64,000 nt of DNA from QUBU01 sp014337915. Lineage in GTDB: Bacteria > Pseudomonadota > Gammaproteobacteria > Steroidobacterales > GCA-2729495. Shown here piece by piece: positions 17,417-25,783 of the stretch. Location: assembly GCA_030263395.1 (NCBI GenBank), contig SZOW01000005.1, positions 1-64,000 of the forward strand, read 5' to 3'. The notes beneath the pieces are model-generated. The model saw only the letters and a list, made by a program, of their open reading frames with translations, searched no databases and was not told the origin of the DNA. The position numbers were made by a program, and so were the translations under genes. How positions within the stretch are numbered: the first letter of the stretch is position 1; each line of letters begins with the position of its first letter.

Positions 17417-18631
17417 ATGGGTGCCTTCGAATACACCGCTGTCGACAGCGGCGGGCGCGAGACCCGCGGGGTCATCGAGGGCGACACGCCGCGGCAGGTG
17501 CGGCAGCTGCTGCGCGAGCGCAGGCTGCTGCCACTGACCGTTGCCGAGGTCGCGCAGCGGGAAGCCACCAGGCAACGCTCCTTCACGCTGCGGCCATCGA
17601 TGACGGCTGCGGACCTCTCGCTGGTGACGCGCCAGCTGGCCACCCTGGTGCAGTCCTCCCTGCCGCTCGAGGAGGCGCTGCTCGCGGTGGCCGAGCAGAC
17701 CGAGTCGCCGCGCGTGAAGAGCATTCTGCTCGGGGTGCGCTCCAGGGTCATGGAGGGACACACCCTGGCCGATGGCCTGGGCGATTTCCCCAAGGCCTTC
17801 CCGGAGATCTTCCGGGCGACCGTGGCTGCGGGCGAGCAGTCCGGCCACCTCGATGCGGTGCTGGAACGCCTCGCCGACTACACGGAGAGCCGCCAGGAAC
17901 TGCGGCAGAAGCTGCAGAACGCGATGATCTACCCGGTGGTGCTCACCAGCCTGGCGCTGCTGATCGTCGGCGGCATGCTGGTCTACGTGGTGCCAAAGGT
18001 GGTGTCGGTGTTCGCGAGCACCGGCGGTGAGTTGCCGCTGCTGACCCGATCGCTGATCGCCACCAGCGACTTCCTGCGCGGCTACGGCATCTATCTCGCC
18101 ATCGGCCTGGCAGCCCTCGCCTGGGGCGCCAGGCGGCTGCTGCTGCAGCCCGGGCCGCGCCGCCGCTGGCACCAGACACTGCTGCGACTGCCGGTGATCG
18201 GCCGCCTCACGCGCGGCTTCAACACGGCGCGCTTCACCCGCACGCTCAGCATCCTCAGTGGCAGCGGCGTCCCGGTCCTGGAAGGCCTGCGTATTGCCGC
18301 CGAGGTCGTCACCAACCTGCCGATGCAGTCAGCGGTCCAGGACGCGGCCGAGCGCATCCGCGAGGGTGCCCCCATCGGCAGGTCGCTGGCGGCCAGCGGC
18401 CACTTCCCACCGATCTGCATTCACCTGATTTCCAGCGGCGAGGCCAGCGGCGAGCTCGAAGCCATGCTGGCCCGTGCCGCGGCCAACCAGGAGAAGGAAG
18501 TCGATGGGCTGATATCGGCGTTGATGGGCCTGCTGGAACCCGCGCTCATCATCACCATGGGCCTCATCGTGCTGATGATCGTGCTGGCGATCCTGCTACC
18601 GATATTCCAGCTCAACCAGCTCATCGGCTGA
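17417..18631 (+). CDS. gspF: Type II secretion system inner-membrane protein GspF
   Basis: Polytopic platform protein of the T2SS (404 aa, normal length) that binds GspE and GspL. It has an N-terminal GAFEYTAVDSGGRETRGVIE module, then two T2SSF repeats (about 70-195 and 275-395) with LVTRQLATLVQSSLPLEEAL and FTRTLSILSGSGVPVLEGLR, and three membrane helices (about 170-195, 220-240, 370-398). It is the last gsp gene here; gspG and the pseudopilin genes do not follow. Confidence 0.95.
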   Translation: MGAFEYTAVDSGGRETRGVIEGDTPRQVRQLLRERRLLPLTVAEVAQREATRQRSFTLRPSMTAADLSLVTRQLATLVQSSLPLEEALLAVAEQTESPRVKSILLGVRSRVMEGHTLADGLGDFPKAFPEIFRATVAAGEQSGHLDAVLERLADYTESRQELRQKLQNAMIYPVVLTSLALLIVGGMLVYVVPKVVSVFASTGGELPLLTRSLIATSDFLRGYGIYLAIGLAALAWGARRLLLQPGPRRRWHQTLLRLPVIGRLTRGFNTARFTRTLSILSGSGVPVLEGLRIAAEVVTNLPMQSAVQDAAERIREGAPIGRSLAASGHFPPICIHLISSGEASGELEAMLARAAANQEKEVDGLISALMGLLEPALIITMGLIVLMIVLAILLPIFQLNQLIG

Positions 18632-18646
18632 GTGCGTACCGGGCTA

Positions 18647-18675
18647 TTGCCAAGGCGTTGAAATCCGATTATATA
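18647..18675 (+). promoter_or_regulatory. Sigma-70-type promoter for the small acidic-protein gene
   Basis: TTGCCA (18647-18652, five of six consensus) and TATATA (18670-18675) are spaced exactly 17 bp. A start of transcription near 18682 would give a leader of about 24 nt to the GTG at 18706. This decides the start of the next gene: the longer frame from TTG 18658 would begin inside the promoter. Confidence 0.6.
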
Positions 18676-18705
18676 GCCGCCAATCAGCGCAGCCTGGAAC
18701 GTCCC

Positions 18706-19029
18706 GTGAGGAAGGCCAAGACCAGAAAGAAGCCTGCGGCAAGCCGGCCGGAGGTCGAATCCGAGCCGGAAAATGATCGCGGGGTCGACGATGCCGATGC
18801 CGATTCTGACGGCGAGGCGGATGGCGGCAGGGCCGCGGCATCCACCGACAACGTCGGCGACATCTCCGTCGAAGTCAACGTCGAGGCCCTGATCGCGCAG
18901 ATCGAGACCGAGAGCAAGGGCGGGCTGGCACCCGACGGCTCGGCACGCCGCAAGATCGAGGACATCCTCGAGGAGAAGCGCGTGGCGAAAGAAATCATGG
19001 ATCTCGAGGACTTCGACATCGGCGACTGA
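18706..19029 (+). CDS. Small acidic protein, resembles PA3496-type family
   Basis: 107 aa from the GTG at 18706, with GGAA about six bases upstream. It has a basic start (RKAKTRKKPAASR), then a very acidic disordered stretch (VDDADADSDGEADGG), then a predicted helical C-terminus. The C-terminal ARRKIEDILEEKRVAKEIMD followed by LEDFDI resembles the short Pseudomonas PA3496-like proteins annotated as putative envelope-integrity factors; I recognise this only from the C-terminal pattern and the function is not established. No signal peptide. It has its own promoter, and faces dnaE2. Confidence 0.6.
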   Translation: MRKAKTRKKPAASRPEVESEPENDRGVDDADADSDGEADGGRAAASTDNVGDISVEVNVEALIAQIETESKGGLAPDGSARRKIEDILEEKRVAKEIMDLEDFDIGD

Positions 19030-19042
19030 CGCCGGATCAGCC

Positions 19043-19062
19043 GGCAGGGTGGCCGCCCTGCC
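19043..19062. terminator. Hairpin between convergent genes
   Basis: GGCAGGG (19043-19049) and CCCTGCC (19056-19062) form a 7-bp stem with a 6-nt loop directly against the dnaE2 stop, in the 33-bp gap between two convergent genes. There is no U-tract either way, so it may act as a 3'-end stabiliser or weak terminator. Confidence 0.4.
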
Positions 19063-22000
19063 TCAGTGAAAATCGCGACTGCGCACGGCCAGCCTGCCGA
19101 GCAGGGAGCTGTAATCCTCCAGCCTGCCGGCGATCACATGCAGCACATCCCCCTCCCGCTGCAGTTTCCCCCACACAGCCATGAGTGTCGCCTGCAGCAG
19201 GATACGCCGCTGTTGCAGCGCGAGCCGTTCCCGGATGATGAGGTTGACCTGCCCGGTCTCGTCCTCGAGGGTCACGAACACGACACCGCTGGCGCTCCCG
19301 GGGCGTTGCCGCGTGATGACCAGGCCCGCCGCATGGACCAGGCTGCCATGCTCCAGGCACCAGAGATCAGCGGCACTCGCCACGGCCCTGCGGGCCAGGC
19401 CGGCGCGCAGCAGCGCCAGCGGGTGGCGCCCCAGCGTCAGGCCGGTGCTGGCGTAGTCGGCGACGATGTCCTGGCCCTCCGTGGGCCTGCACAGCAGGGG
19501 AATGCCTTCGCTGACCTGCGGCCGCGGCCACAGGGGTAGTGGCGGCTCCGCGCCGGCCACCGCCCAGGCAGCACGGTGGCGATGGCCGGCGATGGCCGCC
19601 AGCGCACCGCAGGCGGCGAGCACCTCCAGTTCGCGCCTGCCGATGCCGGTACGCCCGGCGAGGTCCTCCACGCTGGCAAAGGCCCCCGCCCCGCGCGCCG
19701 CCACCAGGCTCGCGGCCGAAGCCGCGGACATGCCGCGGGCCAGCCGCAGCCCGAGGCGCAGCGCCGGCCCCGATGCCCCCGGCTCCAGCCCGCAGTCCCA
19801 GTCGCTGGCATTGACGTCGATGGGCCGGACCTCCACGCCATGGCGGCGCGCGTCCTGCACCAGCTGCGTGGGCGCGTAGAAGCCCATCGGCTGGCTGTTC
19901 AGCAGGGCGCAGGTGAAGGCCGCGGGCTCGTGGTGCTTCAGCCAGGCCGAGACATACACCAGCAGCGCGAAACTCGCCGCATGCGATTCCGGGAAGCCGT
20001 ATTCACCGAAACCGAGGATCTGCTGGAATATCTGCCGGGCGAATTCCGGGGCGTAGCCGCGCCGGCGCATGCCTTCCATCAGGCGGCGCTCGAAGGGCTC
20101 GAGTCCGCCGCGGCGCTTCCATGCCGCCATGGCCCGGCGCAGTTCGTCGGCCTCGCCGGGCGTGAAACCGGCGGCAACGACGGCCAGCTGCATGACCTGT
20201 TCCTGGAAAATGGGCACGCCCAGGGTGCGCTCCAGCACCTGCCGCACCTCGGCGCTCGGGTAGCTCACCGCCTCCTCGCCGCTGCGCCGGCGCAGGTAGG
20301 GATGGACCATGTCGCCCTGGATCGGTCCCGGGCGGATGATCGCTACCTCGATCACCAGGTCGTAGTAGCAGCGGGGCCGCAACCGCGGCAGCATGGCCAT
20401 CTGCGCGCGGGACTCGATCTGGAACACGCCGATGGTGTCGGCACGACTCACCATGGCATAGACCCCGGGATCCTCAGCCGGCACGCTGGCCAGCGTGAGC
20501 TTGCTGCCGCGATGGGCGTTGACCAGTGCCAGGGCGCGGCGAATGGCCGACAGCATGCCGAGGCCCAGGATGTCCACCTTGAGCAGGCCGAGATCATCGA
20601 GGTCATCTTTGTCCCACTGGATGACGGTGCGCTCCTCCATGGCCGCGTTCTCGACCGGCACCAGCCCGGCCAGCGGGCCGCGGGAAATCACGAAGCCACC
20701 GACATGCTGGGACAGGTGGCGCGGGAAGCCGATGAGCCCCCGGGCCAGGCCGACCAGGCGGCGCACCACGGGACTCGCCGGATCGAGTCCCGCCTCGACG
20801 ATACGCGCGTCGTCGATCTGGCTGCCGTCCCACCACTGCATGGCACGGGCCATGCGCTCCAGCTGCGGTGCCGCCATCCCCAGGGCCTTGCCGACATCCC
20901 GCACCGCGCTGCGGGGACCGTAGGTGATCACCGCAGCGGCGAGCGCGGCGCGGTCCCGGCCATACTTGCCGTAGATGTACTGGATGACTTCCTCGCGACG
21001 CTCGTGCTCGAAGTCCACGTCGATGTCCGGCGGCTCGTTGCGCTCGCGGGAAATGAAGCGCTCCATCAGCATGGCCATGCGTGACGGATCCACCTCGGTG
21101 ATGCCCAGACAGAAGCACACCGCAGAGTTGGCCGCCGAGCCCCGCCCCTGGCAGAGGATGCCGCGCTGACGTGCATGGCTGACGATGTCGTGCACGGTGA
21201 GGAAATAGGGCTCGTACTGCAGCTCGGCGATGAGCGCCAGCTCATGCTCGATCTGGCGGCGCAGGCTGGCGCCGATACCGTCCGGCCAGCGCTGGCGAAT
21301 GCCGGCCTCCACCAGCTGGCGCAGGTGGCTGGCGGGTGACGCCCCAGGCGGCACCAGCTCCTGCGGATACTCGTAGCGCAGTTCGTCGAGGCTGAAATTG
21401 ATGCCTGCGGCGATCTCCAGGCTGGCGTGCAGCAGCTCGGGCGGGTAGATCTCGCGCAGGCGCGCCAGCGGCCGCAGGCTGCGCTCGGCGTTCGGTTGCA
21501 ACCGGCCCGCGGCATCGGCCAGCGTGCTGCCGAGGCGGATCGCCGTCAGCGTGTCCTGCAGCGCACGCCGGCCGCTGTCGTGCATGTGCACGTCGCCGAC
21601 GGCGACCGCAGGCAGCCCGCAGGCCGCGGCCATGCCCTGGAGACGGCCCAGCCGTGCCCGGTCACGGCCACCGGCGAACAGCCCGATGCCGAGCCAGGCG
21701 CGCCCGGGAAATAGGCGGCCCACCCAGGTGGCTTCGGTCGGCCCGGCGGCCTCGTCGGCCAACCAGATGGCGCGGCAGCCATCGAGACGCATGGTGAAAT
21801 CCCCGCGTCCCAGGCGATAGCTGCCCTTGGGGGCCGCACGCCGGCCACGGGTGATGAGCTGGCAAAGCTGGCCATAACCGTCCCGGCTGGCTGCCAGCAG
21901 CACCAGGCGCAGGCCATCCTCCAGGCGCAGCTCCGTACCGACGATGATTTTCAGCCCCGCCTTGCGCGCGGCGACATGGGCGCGCACCACGCCGGCAACG

Positions 22001-22158
22001 GAGCACTCGTCGGTGATGGCGAGTGCCGCATAACCGAGCGCCGCGGCGCGCTCCACCAGTTCGGCGGGATGGGATGCGCCCCGCAGGAAGGTGAAATTGC
22101 TGATGCAGTGGAGCTCGGCGTAGCCGGGCAGCGCCTGCTGTTGCGACTGTTCGGGCAT
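19063..22158 (-). CDS. dnaE2: Error-prone DNA polymerase DnaE2 (ImuC)
   Basis: SOS-induced C-family polymerase alpha subunit (1031 aa) that performs lesion bypass with ImuA and ImuB. An N-terminal PHP domain (YAELHCISNFTFLRGASHP) precedes the polymerase core with the catalytic NEPPDIDVDFEHERREEVIQ motif and FGEYGFPESHAASFALLVY, then a helix-hairpin-helix region (SVEDLAGRTGIGRRELEVL) and a C-terminal OB domain (VFVTLEDETGQVNLII). DnaE2 is shorter than replicative DnaE (about 1160 aa), as here. Last gene of lexA-imuA-imuB-dnaE2, 24 bp after imuB. Confidence 0.95.
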   Translation of the reverse strand: MPEQSQQQALPGYAELHCISNFTFLRGASHPAELVERAAALGYAALAITDECSVAGVVRAHVAARKAGLKIIVGTELRLEDGLRLVLLAASRDGYGQLCQLITRGRRAAPKGSYRLGRGDFTMRLDGCRAIWLADEAAGPTEATWVGRLFPGRAWLGIGLFAGGRDRARLGRLQGMAAACGLPAVAVGDVHMHDSGRRALQDTLTAIRLGSTLADAAGRLQPNAERSLRPLARLREIYPPELLHASLEIAAGINFSLDELRYEYPQELVPPGASPASHLRQLVEAGIRQRWPDGIGASLRRQIEHELALIAELQYEPYFLTVHDIVSHARQRGILCQGRGSAANSAVCFCLGITEVDPSRMAMLMERFISRERNEPPDIDVDFEHERREEVIQYIYGKYGRDRAALAAAVITYGPRSAVRDVGKALGMAAPQLERMARAMQWWDGSQIDDARIVEAGLDPASPVVRRLVGLARGLIGFPRHLSQHVGGFVISRGPLAGLVPVENAAMEERTVIQWDKDDLDDLGLLKVDILGLGMLSAIRRALALVNAHRGSKLTLASVPAEDPGVYAMVSRADTIGVFQIESRAQMAMLPRLRPRCYYDLVIEVAIIRPGPIQGDMVHPYLRRRSGEEAVSYPSAEVRQVLERTLGVPIFQEQVMQLAVVAAGFTPGEADELRRAMAAWKRRGGLEPFERRLMEGMRRRGYAPEFARQIFQQILGFGEYGFPESHAASFALLVYVSAWLKHHEPAAFTCALLNSQPMGFYAPTQLVQDARRHGVEVRPIDVNASDWDCGLEPGASGPALRLGLRLARGMSAASAASLVAARGAGAFASVEDLAGRTGIGRRELEVLAACGALAAIAGHRHRAAWAVAGAEPPLPLWPRPQVSEGIPLLCRPTEGQDIVADYASTGLTLGRHPLALLRAGLARRAVASAADLWCLEHGSLVHAAGLVITRQRPGSASGVVFVTLEDETGQVNLIIRERLALQQRRILLQATLMAVWGKLQREGDVLHVIAGRLEDYSSLLGRLAVRSRDFH

Positions 22159-22182
22159 CGACGGGCAGCTGGCCTGGCAGGA

Positions 22183-23745
22183 TCACCCGAACAGGCCGTG
22201 CAGGTACCAGCGTCCGCTGCGGCGCTCACGAAAAATCCACAGCCGCATGCCCCGCCGGCTGCGGGCCACGTAGTAATCGCGGCGCACATCGTCACCGTCC
22301 CACCAGCCCGCCTCGATGCGCTCCGGGCCATCTTCGAGGACCAGGGCGCCGTGGAACAGCGGCACTTCCCCGCGCCGGGCCAGGGCCGCTGGTTCAGCCA
22401 GGATCCACAGCGGCCGCAGGCTGCAGGCCACGGCGCCTGCGGCCGCTGGCTCCGGCTTCATGGTGTCCGGCTCCATGGCATCGACCACCGGCTGCCAGGC
22501 CCGCTCGGGACGCTGCTCGGGACTGGTCCGCAGCCCGTGCACCGCATGCATGCCGAGGCGCAGCCGCAGCCGCTCTATCAGCCCGGCCAGCCGCTCGCCC
22601 TGGTCGAGCCTCAGGCCGAGCAGGTCTGCTGGCGTCACGGGCTGCAAACCAGCGACATCGGCCTCCAGCACCAGGGCAACCACGGGCGCAGCCAGGCGCA
22701 GCGCGGAGAAATGGATAGCTGCCAGTTCGCGCATCCCCGCCACATCGCTGCTGGGCCTGAGCAATCCGATGCGCAGCAGGCTGTCGCCAGCAGCATGGTG
22801 GCGCAGGCGCAGCCAGAGGACCTGTGCCCCCACCTGGCGTGGCTGCAACCGCGCATGCAGTCTGAGCAGCAGCAGTTGCAGGGCCTCGAGCAGCAGCCTG
22901 CCGTCACGGGTTTCCACCGGCAGTTCCAGTTCCTCGCGCAGGCGCTCCTCATGGCGGCAGGCCGGGCGCAGTTCCGGGCGCCGCCCCAGCGCCTCATCGA
23001 TCTCCTGCAGGCATTCCCGGCCGAGCCGGCGCGCGAGGCCATCACGCGGCAACCGCATGCAATCGCCGAGGTTGCGGACACCCATGCGCAGCAGGCCGCC
23101 CACCACCGCTGCGGGCCAGCCGGGCAACTCGACGGGAATGCCAGCCAGCACGGCCGGCAACTGTGCTGCCTCCATTACCAGCTGCCGCCGCCCCGAGCGT
23201 GCCAGCCAGAGCGCCGCCCGCGCGGTGGGAGCGATGGCGGCCGCGACGTCATGGCCACGCCCGCCGATCCCGGAGACAGCCGCCTCGAGCAGCGCCCCGG
23301 GACCGCCGAACAGCGCGAGGCTCGCCGCGACCTCCAGCAGCAGGGCATCGCCACCGGGATCCAGGTTGACCAGCGGCGTGAAACGCACCATCCAGGCGGA
23401 GAGGCTGGCCAGGGCCGCCTGCTCCAGGTCAGGCCGGCGCTGCCGGGCGCCAAGGTCAGGCAGCAGTGCCAGCGCCGCATTGAGCGGCATGCCGGAGTGA
23501 ATGCCACGAGCAGCGGCAGTCGCGCTGGCCAGCAGGATGACGGGGCCCTGCCGGCCGCCGGCAATGACCGCCTGCGGCGCATGGCCTGGCGAGGCCACCA
23601 CCTCCAGGGGCAGTTGCGGCAACTGCAGGCACAGCCAGAGGCGGCGGGTGCCGCCAGGCGCGGGCAGGCCGGCAGCAGGCACTGCGGCTGGCGGCGGGGC
23701 CGCGGCCGTGAACGGCAGGGACAGGTTCGGGGAGCGCCGGGGCAT
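22183..23745 (-). CDS. imuB: Y-family polymerase-like protein ImuB
   Basis: 520 aa, the expected length for ImuB, the hub of the ImuA-ImuB-DnaE2 mutasome that brings DnaE2 to the beta clamp. The N-terminus RRLWLCLQLPQLPLEVVA replaces the metal-binding DxD/N motif of active Y-family polymerases, and the SLDE motif position reads LEVAASLALFGG. ImuB proteins are known to lack these acidic residues, so this protein is predicted not to polymerise. The fingers/thumb-like middle (RLPRDGLARRLGRECLQEID) and a long C-terminal region are present. imuA ends 6 bp upstream. Confidence 0.93.
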   Translation of the reverse strand: MPRRSPNLSLPFTAAAPPPAAVPAAGLPAPGGTRRLWLCLQLPQLPLEVVASPGHAPQAVIAGGRQGPVILLASATAAARGIHSGMPLNAALALLPDLGARQRRPDLEQAALASLSAWMVRFTPLVNLDPGGDALLLEVAASLALFGGPGALLEAAVSGIGGRGHDVAAAIAPTARAALWLARSGRRQLVMEAAQLPAVLAGIPVELPGWPAAVVGGLLRMGVRNLGDCMRLPRDGLARRLGRECLQEIDEALGRRPELRPACRHEERLREELELPVETRDGRLLLEALQLLLLRLHARLQPRQVGAQVLWLRLRHHAAGDSLLRIGLLRPSSDVAGMRELAAIHFSALRLAAPVVALVLEADVAGLQPVTPADLLGLRLDQGERLAGLIERLRLRLGMHAVHGLRTSPEQRPERAWQPVVDAMEPDTMKPEPAAAGAVACSLRPLWILAEPAALARRGEVPLFHGALVLEDGPERIEAGWWDGDDVRRDYYVARSRRGMRLWIFRERRSGRWYLHGLFG

Positions 23746-23751
23746 GGCGCA

Positions 23752-24396
23752 TCAGCCGATGTCTGCGACCGCCACCGCCGGTGGCCCGCCCCTGCGTTTG
23801 AGGACATGCAGCCTGGCAGGGCCCGTTGCGCACTCCCGCATGAAGTGGATGCGCAGCGGCGCCGGCGATGGCGTCCGCCGCAGCCTGGCGGCACGAAACA
23901 GCAGGACCCAGGTATTGCCGGGTTCCGCCGCCAGCTGCAGGCGTCGCAGCGATGTCTTTCCGGCGGTATCCGCCCAGCCTGCCACCACGGCACAGCTGCG
24001 TGAGCGCAGTGCCTGCTCCATGGCCCACAGGGTGTCCACTTCCTGCTTTGAACGCACGACCAGAAACCTCACAGGATCCAGGCCGGCACCAGCCAGCGCG
24101 GGCGCGTAGGGAATGTAGGGCGGCGCAACCAGCATGACCTGCCCTGCTGCCGTGCCGGCATCCGGTGTCCGTGCCACCAGCCGCCTCAGCGCCGGCAGCA
24201 GCAGCGTGAACTCGCCCGTGCCATGGGCTTCGACGAGCAGTTCGGTCAGCTGCCCGAGCGGCCAGCCACCACCGAGGGCCTGGTCGAGCCCCGGCCAGCC
24301 CGTCGGCAGTTCCGCAGCCATGGCCGCCGATGCGCGCCCCGCTTGCCAGATGCGGGAATCCTGCAGCAACCAGCCAATCGCCTCCCGGGACGCCAC
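23752..24396 (-). CDS. imuA: Translesion synthesis-associated protein ImuA
   Basis: RecA/SulA-like partner of ImuB (214 aa). GTG at 24396 is chosen because VASREAIGWLLQDSRIWQAG matches the usual ImuA N-terminus; reading further upstream enters lexA. Seen: ELPTGWPGLDQALGGGWPLG (about 26-45), a region equivalent to the SulA/RecA P-loop surroundings but without a canonical Walker A, then LTELLVEAHGTGEFTLLLPAL and APPYIPYAPALAGAGLD. It begins 16 bp after the lexA stop. Confidence 0.88.
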   Translation of the reverse strand: MASREAIGWLLQDSRIWQAGRASAAMAAELPTGWPGLDQALGGGWPLGQLTELLVEAHGTGEFTLLLPALRRLVARTPDAGTAAGQVMLVAPPYIPYAPALAGAGLDPVRFLVVRSKQEVDTLWAMEQALRSRSCAVVAGWADTAGKTSLRRLQLAAEPGNTWVLLFRAARLRRTPSPAPLRIHFMRECATGPARLHVLKRRGGPPAVAVADIG

Positions 24397-24412
24397 GGAG
24401 CTGCCGCCATTG

Positions 24413-25036
24413 TCAGGAAAGGTGGTTGCGCAGCACGCCGACCACCACGCCCTCGATGACCATCGGATCTTCCTGGAGATCGACACGGATGGGCTCGAAG
24501 TCGGGATTCTCCGGAATGAGCCATACCACCGGGCCTTCCTGGCGGTAACGCTTGACGGTAACTTCCTCCTCGAGCCGCGCCACCACCACCTGTCCGTTGC
24601 GTACCTCGGGCGTGCGACAGACGGCCACGAGATCACCGTCGAGGATCCCCGCACCCTGCATGCTCATGCCCTGCACGCGCAGCAGGAAGTGCGGCTTCGG
24701 ATTGAACAGCGATGCATCGACGCGGTAGCGGCCCTCGATGTTTTCCTGGGCGAGTATCGGATGACCGGCGGCAACACGGCCGATGAGCGGCAGCAGGTCC
24801 TGGTCACGCAACCCGTCCCTGGCCTGGCCCCTGACCTGAATGCCACGAGACGCGCCCGGCAGCAGGTCGATGACCCCCTTGCGCCGCAGGGCCCGCAGGT
24901 GTTCCTCGGCGGCATTGGCGGAGCGGAAACCCAGCGCCCGGGCAATTTCCGCACGTGTAGGCGGCATCCCGGTTTCGTCGATAAACGACTGTATGAACGA
25001 AAGAATTTCAGCCTGACGGGAGGTGAGCTCATCCAT
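24413..25036 (-). CDS. lexA: LexA repressor
   Basis: SOS repressor with RecA-stimulated self-cleavage (207 aa from the ATG at 25036; longer frames enter the promoter). The N-terminal winged helix-turn-helix (LTSRQAEILSFIQSFIDETG, PPTRAEIARALGF) is followed by the cleavage site Ala90-Gly91 (VAAGHPI) and the Ser125/Lys162 catalytic dyad (GMSMQGAGI, VTVKRY). First gene of the lexA-imuA-imuB-dnaE2 operon, and its own promoter carries an SOS box, so the cassette is self-repressed until damage. Confidence 0.97.
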   Translation of the reverse strand: MDELTSRQAEILSFIQSFIDETGMPPTRAEIARALGFRSANAAEEHLRALRRKGVIDLLPGASRGIQVRGQARDGLRDQDLLPLIGRVAAGHPILAQENIEGRYRVDASLFNPKPHFLLRVQGMSMQGAGILDGDLVAVCRTPEVRNGQVVVARLEEEVTVKRYRQEGPVVWLIPENPDFEPIRVDLQEDPMVIEGVVVGVLRNHLS

Positions 25037-25063
25037 GTCCAGATACCTGTAAATAATCCCAAT

Positions 25064-25081
25064 ACTGTAATTATCTACAGT
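25064..25081 (-). promoter_or_regulatory. LexA operator (SOS box) of the lexA-imu operon
   Basis: ACTGTAATTATCTACAGT fits the gammaproteobacterial LexA consensus CTGT-N8-ACAG exactly and has symmetric outer bases. It lies 28 bp upstream of the lexA ATG. It overlaps the probable -10 GATAAT (25070-25075), so bound LexA would block RNA polymerase. Confidence 0.93.
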
Positions 25082-25097
25082 TACCTGGCTGCTGCAA
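25070..25097 (-). promoter_or_regulatory. lexA promoter
   Basis: On the minus strand TTGCAG (25092-25097) and GATAAT (25070-25075, five of six consensus) are separated by 16 bp. The -10 hexamer is buried in the SOS box, as expected for an autoregulated lexA. Confidence 0.6.
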
Positions 25098-25393
25098 GCC
25101 CGATTCGTCTGGCCCCCCCCCCACCGGGACCAGCCGCAGAACATCCACCCCTGCAGCGCACCCGGCCAGATGCATCCGGTCCACTGCCGCCCGCCATCCA
25201 TGTAGTCACCGATGAACAGGCACCAACGGCAACACGCGCACCACGATGTCCGCGCGGGTCCGCCAATTGCGAAGCACAGCGGATTCGTTCATGATTATGA
25301 CCGCTTTGGGGGAAGCTCCAGCAGTTTTCTCCCGCGTTTTGGCCGCGGTAATCGCCGCAATCTCGTCAAGATCACCAATCCAGAGGACTAGTG
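25082..25393. other. Intergenic region between lexA and the Lpp-like gene
   Basis: Divergent non-coding region. It holds an uninterrupted run of ten C at 25113-25122. A possible promoter for the lipoprotein gene, TTGCGA (25267-25272) and CATGAT (25290-25295) with 17-bp spacing, would give a leader of about 90 nt. I see no convincing gene. Confidence 0.4.
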
Positions 25394-25705
25394 ATGAACA
25401 CAAAGCTCGCAATTAAGGCAGGCGTTGCCGCTCTCGCACTGATGATGGCAGCCGGCTGCTCGTCCGTTGCAAAGAAGGACTTCGATGCGCTGAGCGCCAA
25501 GGTCGACCAGCTGACCCGCGACACCGCCTCCGCCAAGTCCGCTGCCGACGCCGCCAGCGCCGCCTCCAGCGAGGCCGGCCAGAAGGCCGCCGCCGCGCAG
25601 AGCACCGCCAACCAGGCCCTGAATGCCGCCAACCAGAGCCAGGCCTGCTGCGATGCCACCAACGAGAAGATCGACCGGATGTTCAAGCGCAGCCAGGCCA
25701 AGTAA
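25394..25705 (+). CDS. Lpp/OprI-like alanine-rich lipoprotein
   Basis: 103 aa from the ATG at 25394, with AGAGGA at 25382-25387. The signal peptide ends in the lipobox AAGCSS, giving a diacylated Cys and Ser-Ser after it, a sorting signal for the outer membrane. The mature chain is a heptad-patterned alanine zipper (AKKDFDALSAKVDQLTRDTA onward) like Braun lipoprotein and OprI, and it ends MFKRSQAK with a C-terminal lysine, the residue that L,D-transpeptidases link to peptidoglycan in Lpp. An unusual Cys-Cys pair (QACCDATNEK) lies near the end. An L,D-transpeptidase gene converges on it. Function as an envelope tether is inferred. Confidence 0.8.
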   Translation: MNTKLAIKAGVAALALMMAAGCSSVAKKDFDALSAKVDQLTRDTASAKSAADAASAASSEAGQKAAAAQSTANQALNAANQSQACCDATNEKIDRMFKRSQAK

Positions 25706-25718
25706 AGCCTGAGTCATG

Positions 25719-25755
25719 CAAAAAAGGCCGCAGCGAAAGCTGCGGCCTTTTTCTT
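25719..25755. terminator. Bidirectional intrinsic terminator
   Basis: GGCCGCAGC (25726-25734) and GCTGCGGCC (25739-25747) form a perfect 9-bp stem with a GAAA tetraloop. A run of A precedes it and TTTTTCTTT follows, giving a U-tract on both strands. It ends both the lipoprotein gene and the convergent L,D-transpeptidase gene. Confidence 0.93.
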
Positions 25756-25783
25756 TGGTGATCCGCCCGCCGTTCCGCGCCGG

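Noticed and set aside
22183..23745. imuB considered as an active Y-family polymerase (dinB-like)
   Set aside because: The acidic metal-binding residues are replaced, the length and operon context are those of ImuB, and no UmuC/DinB signature is present.
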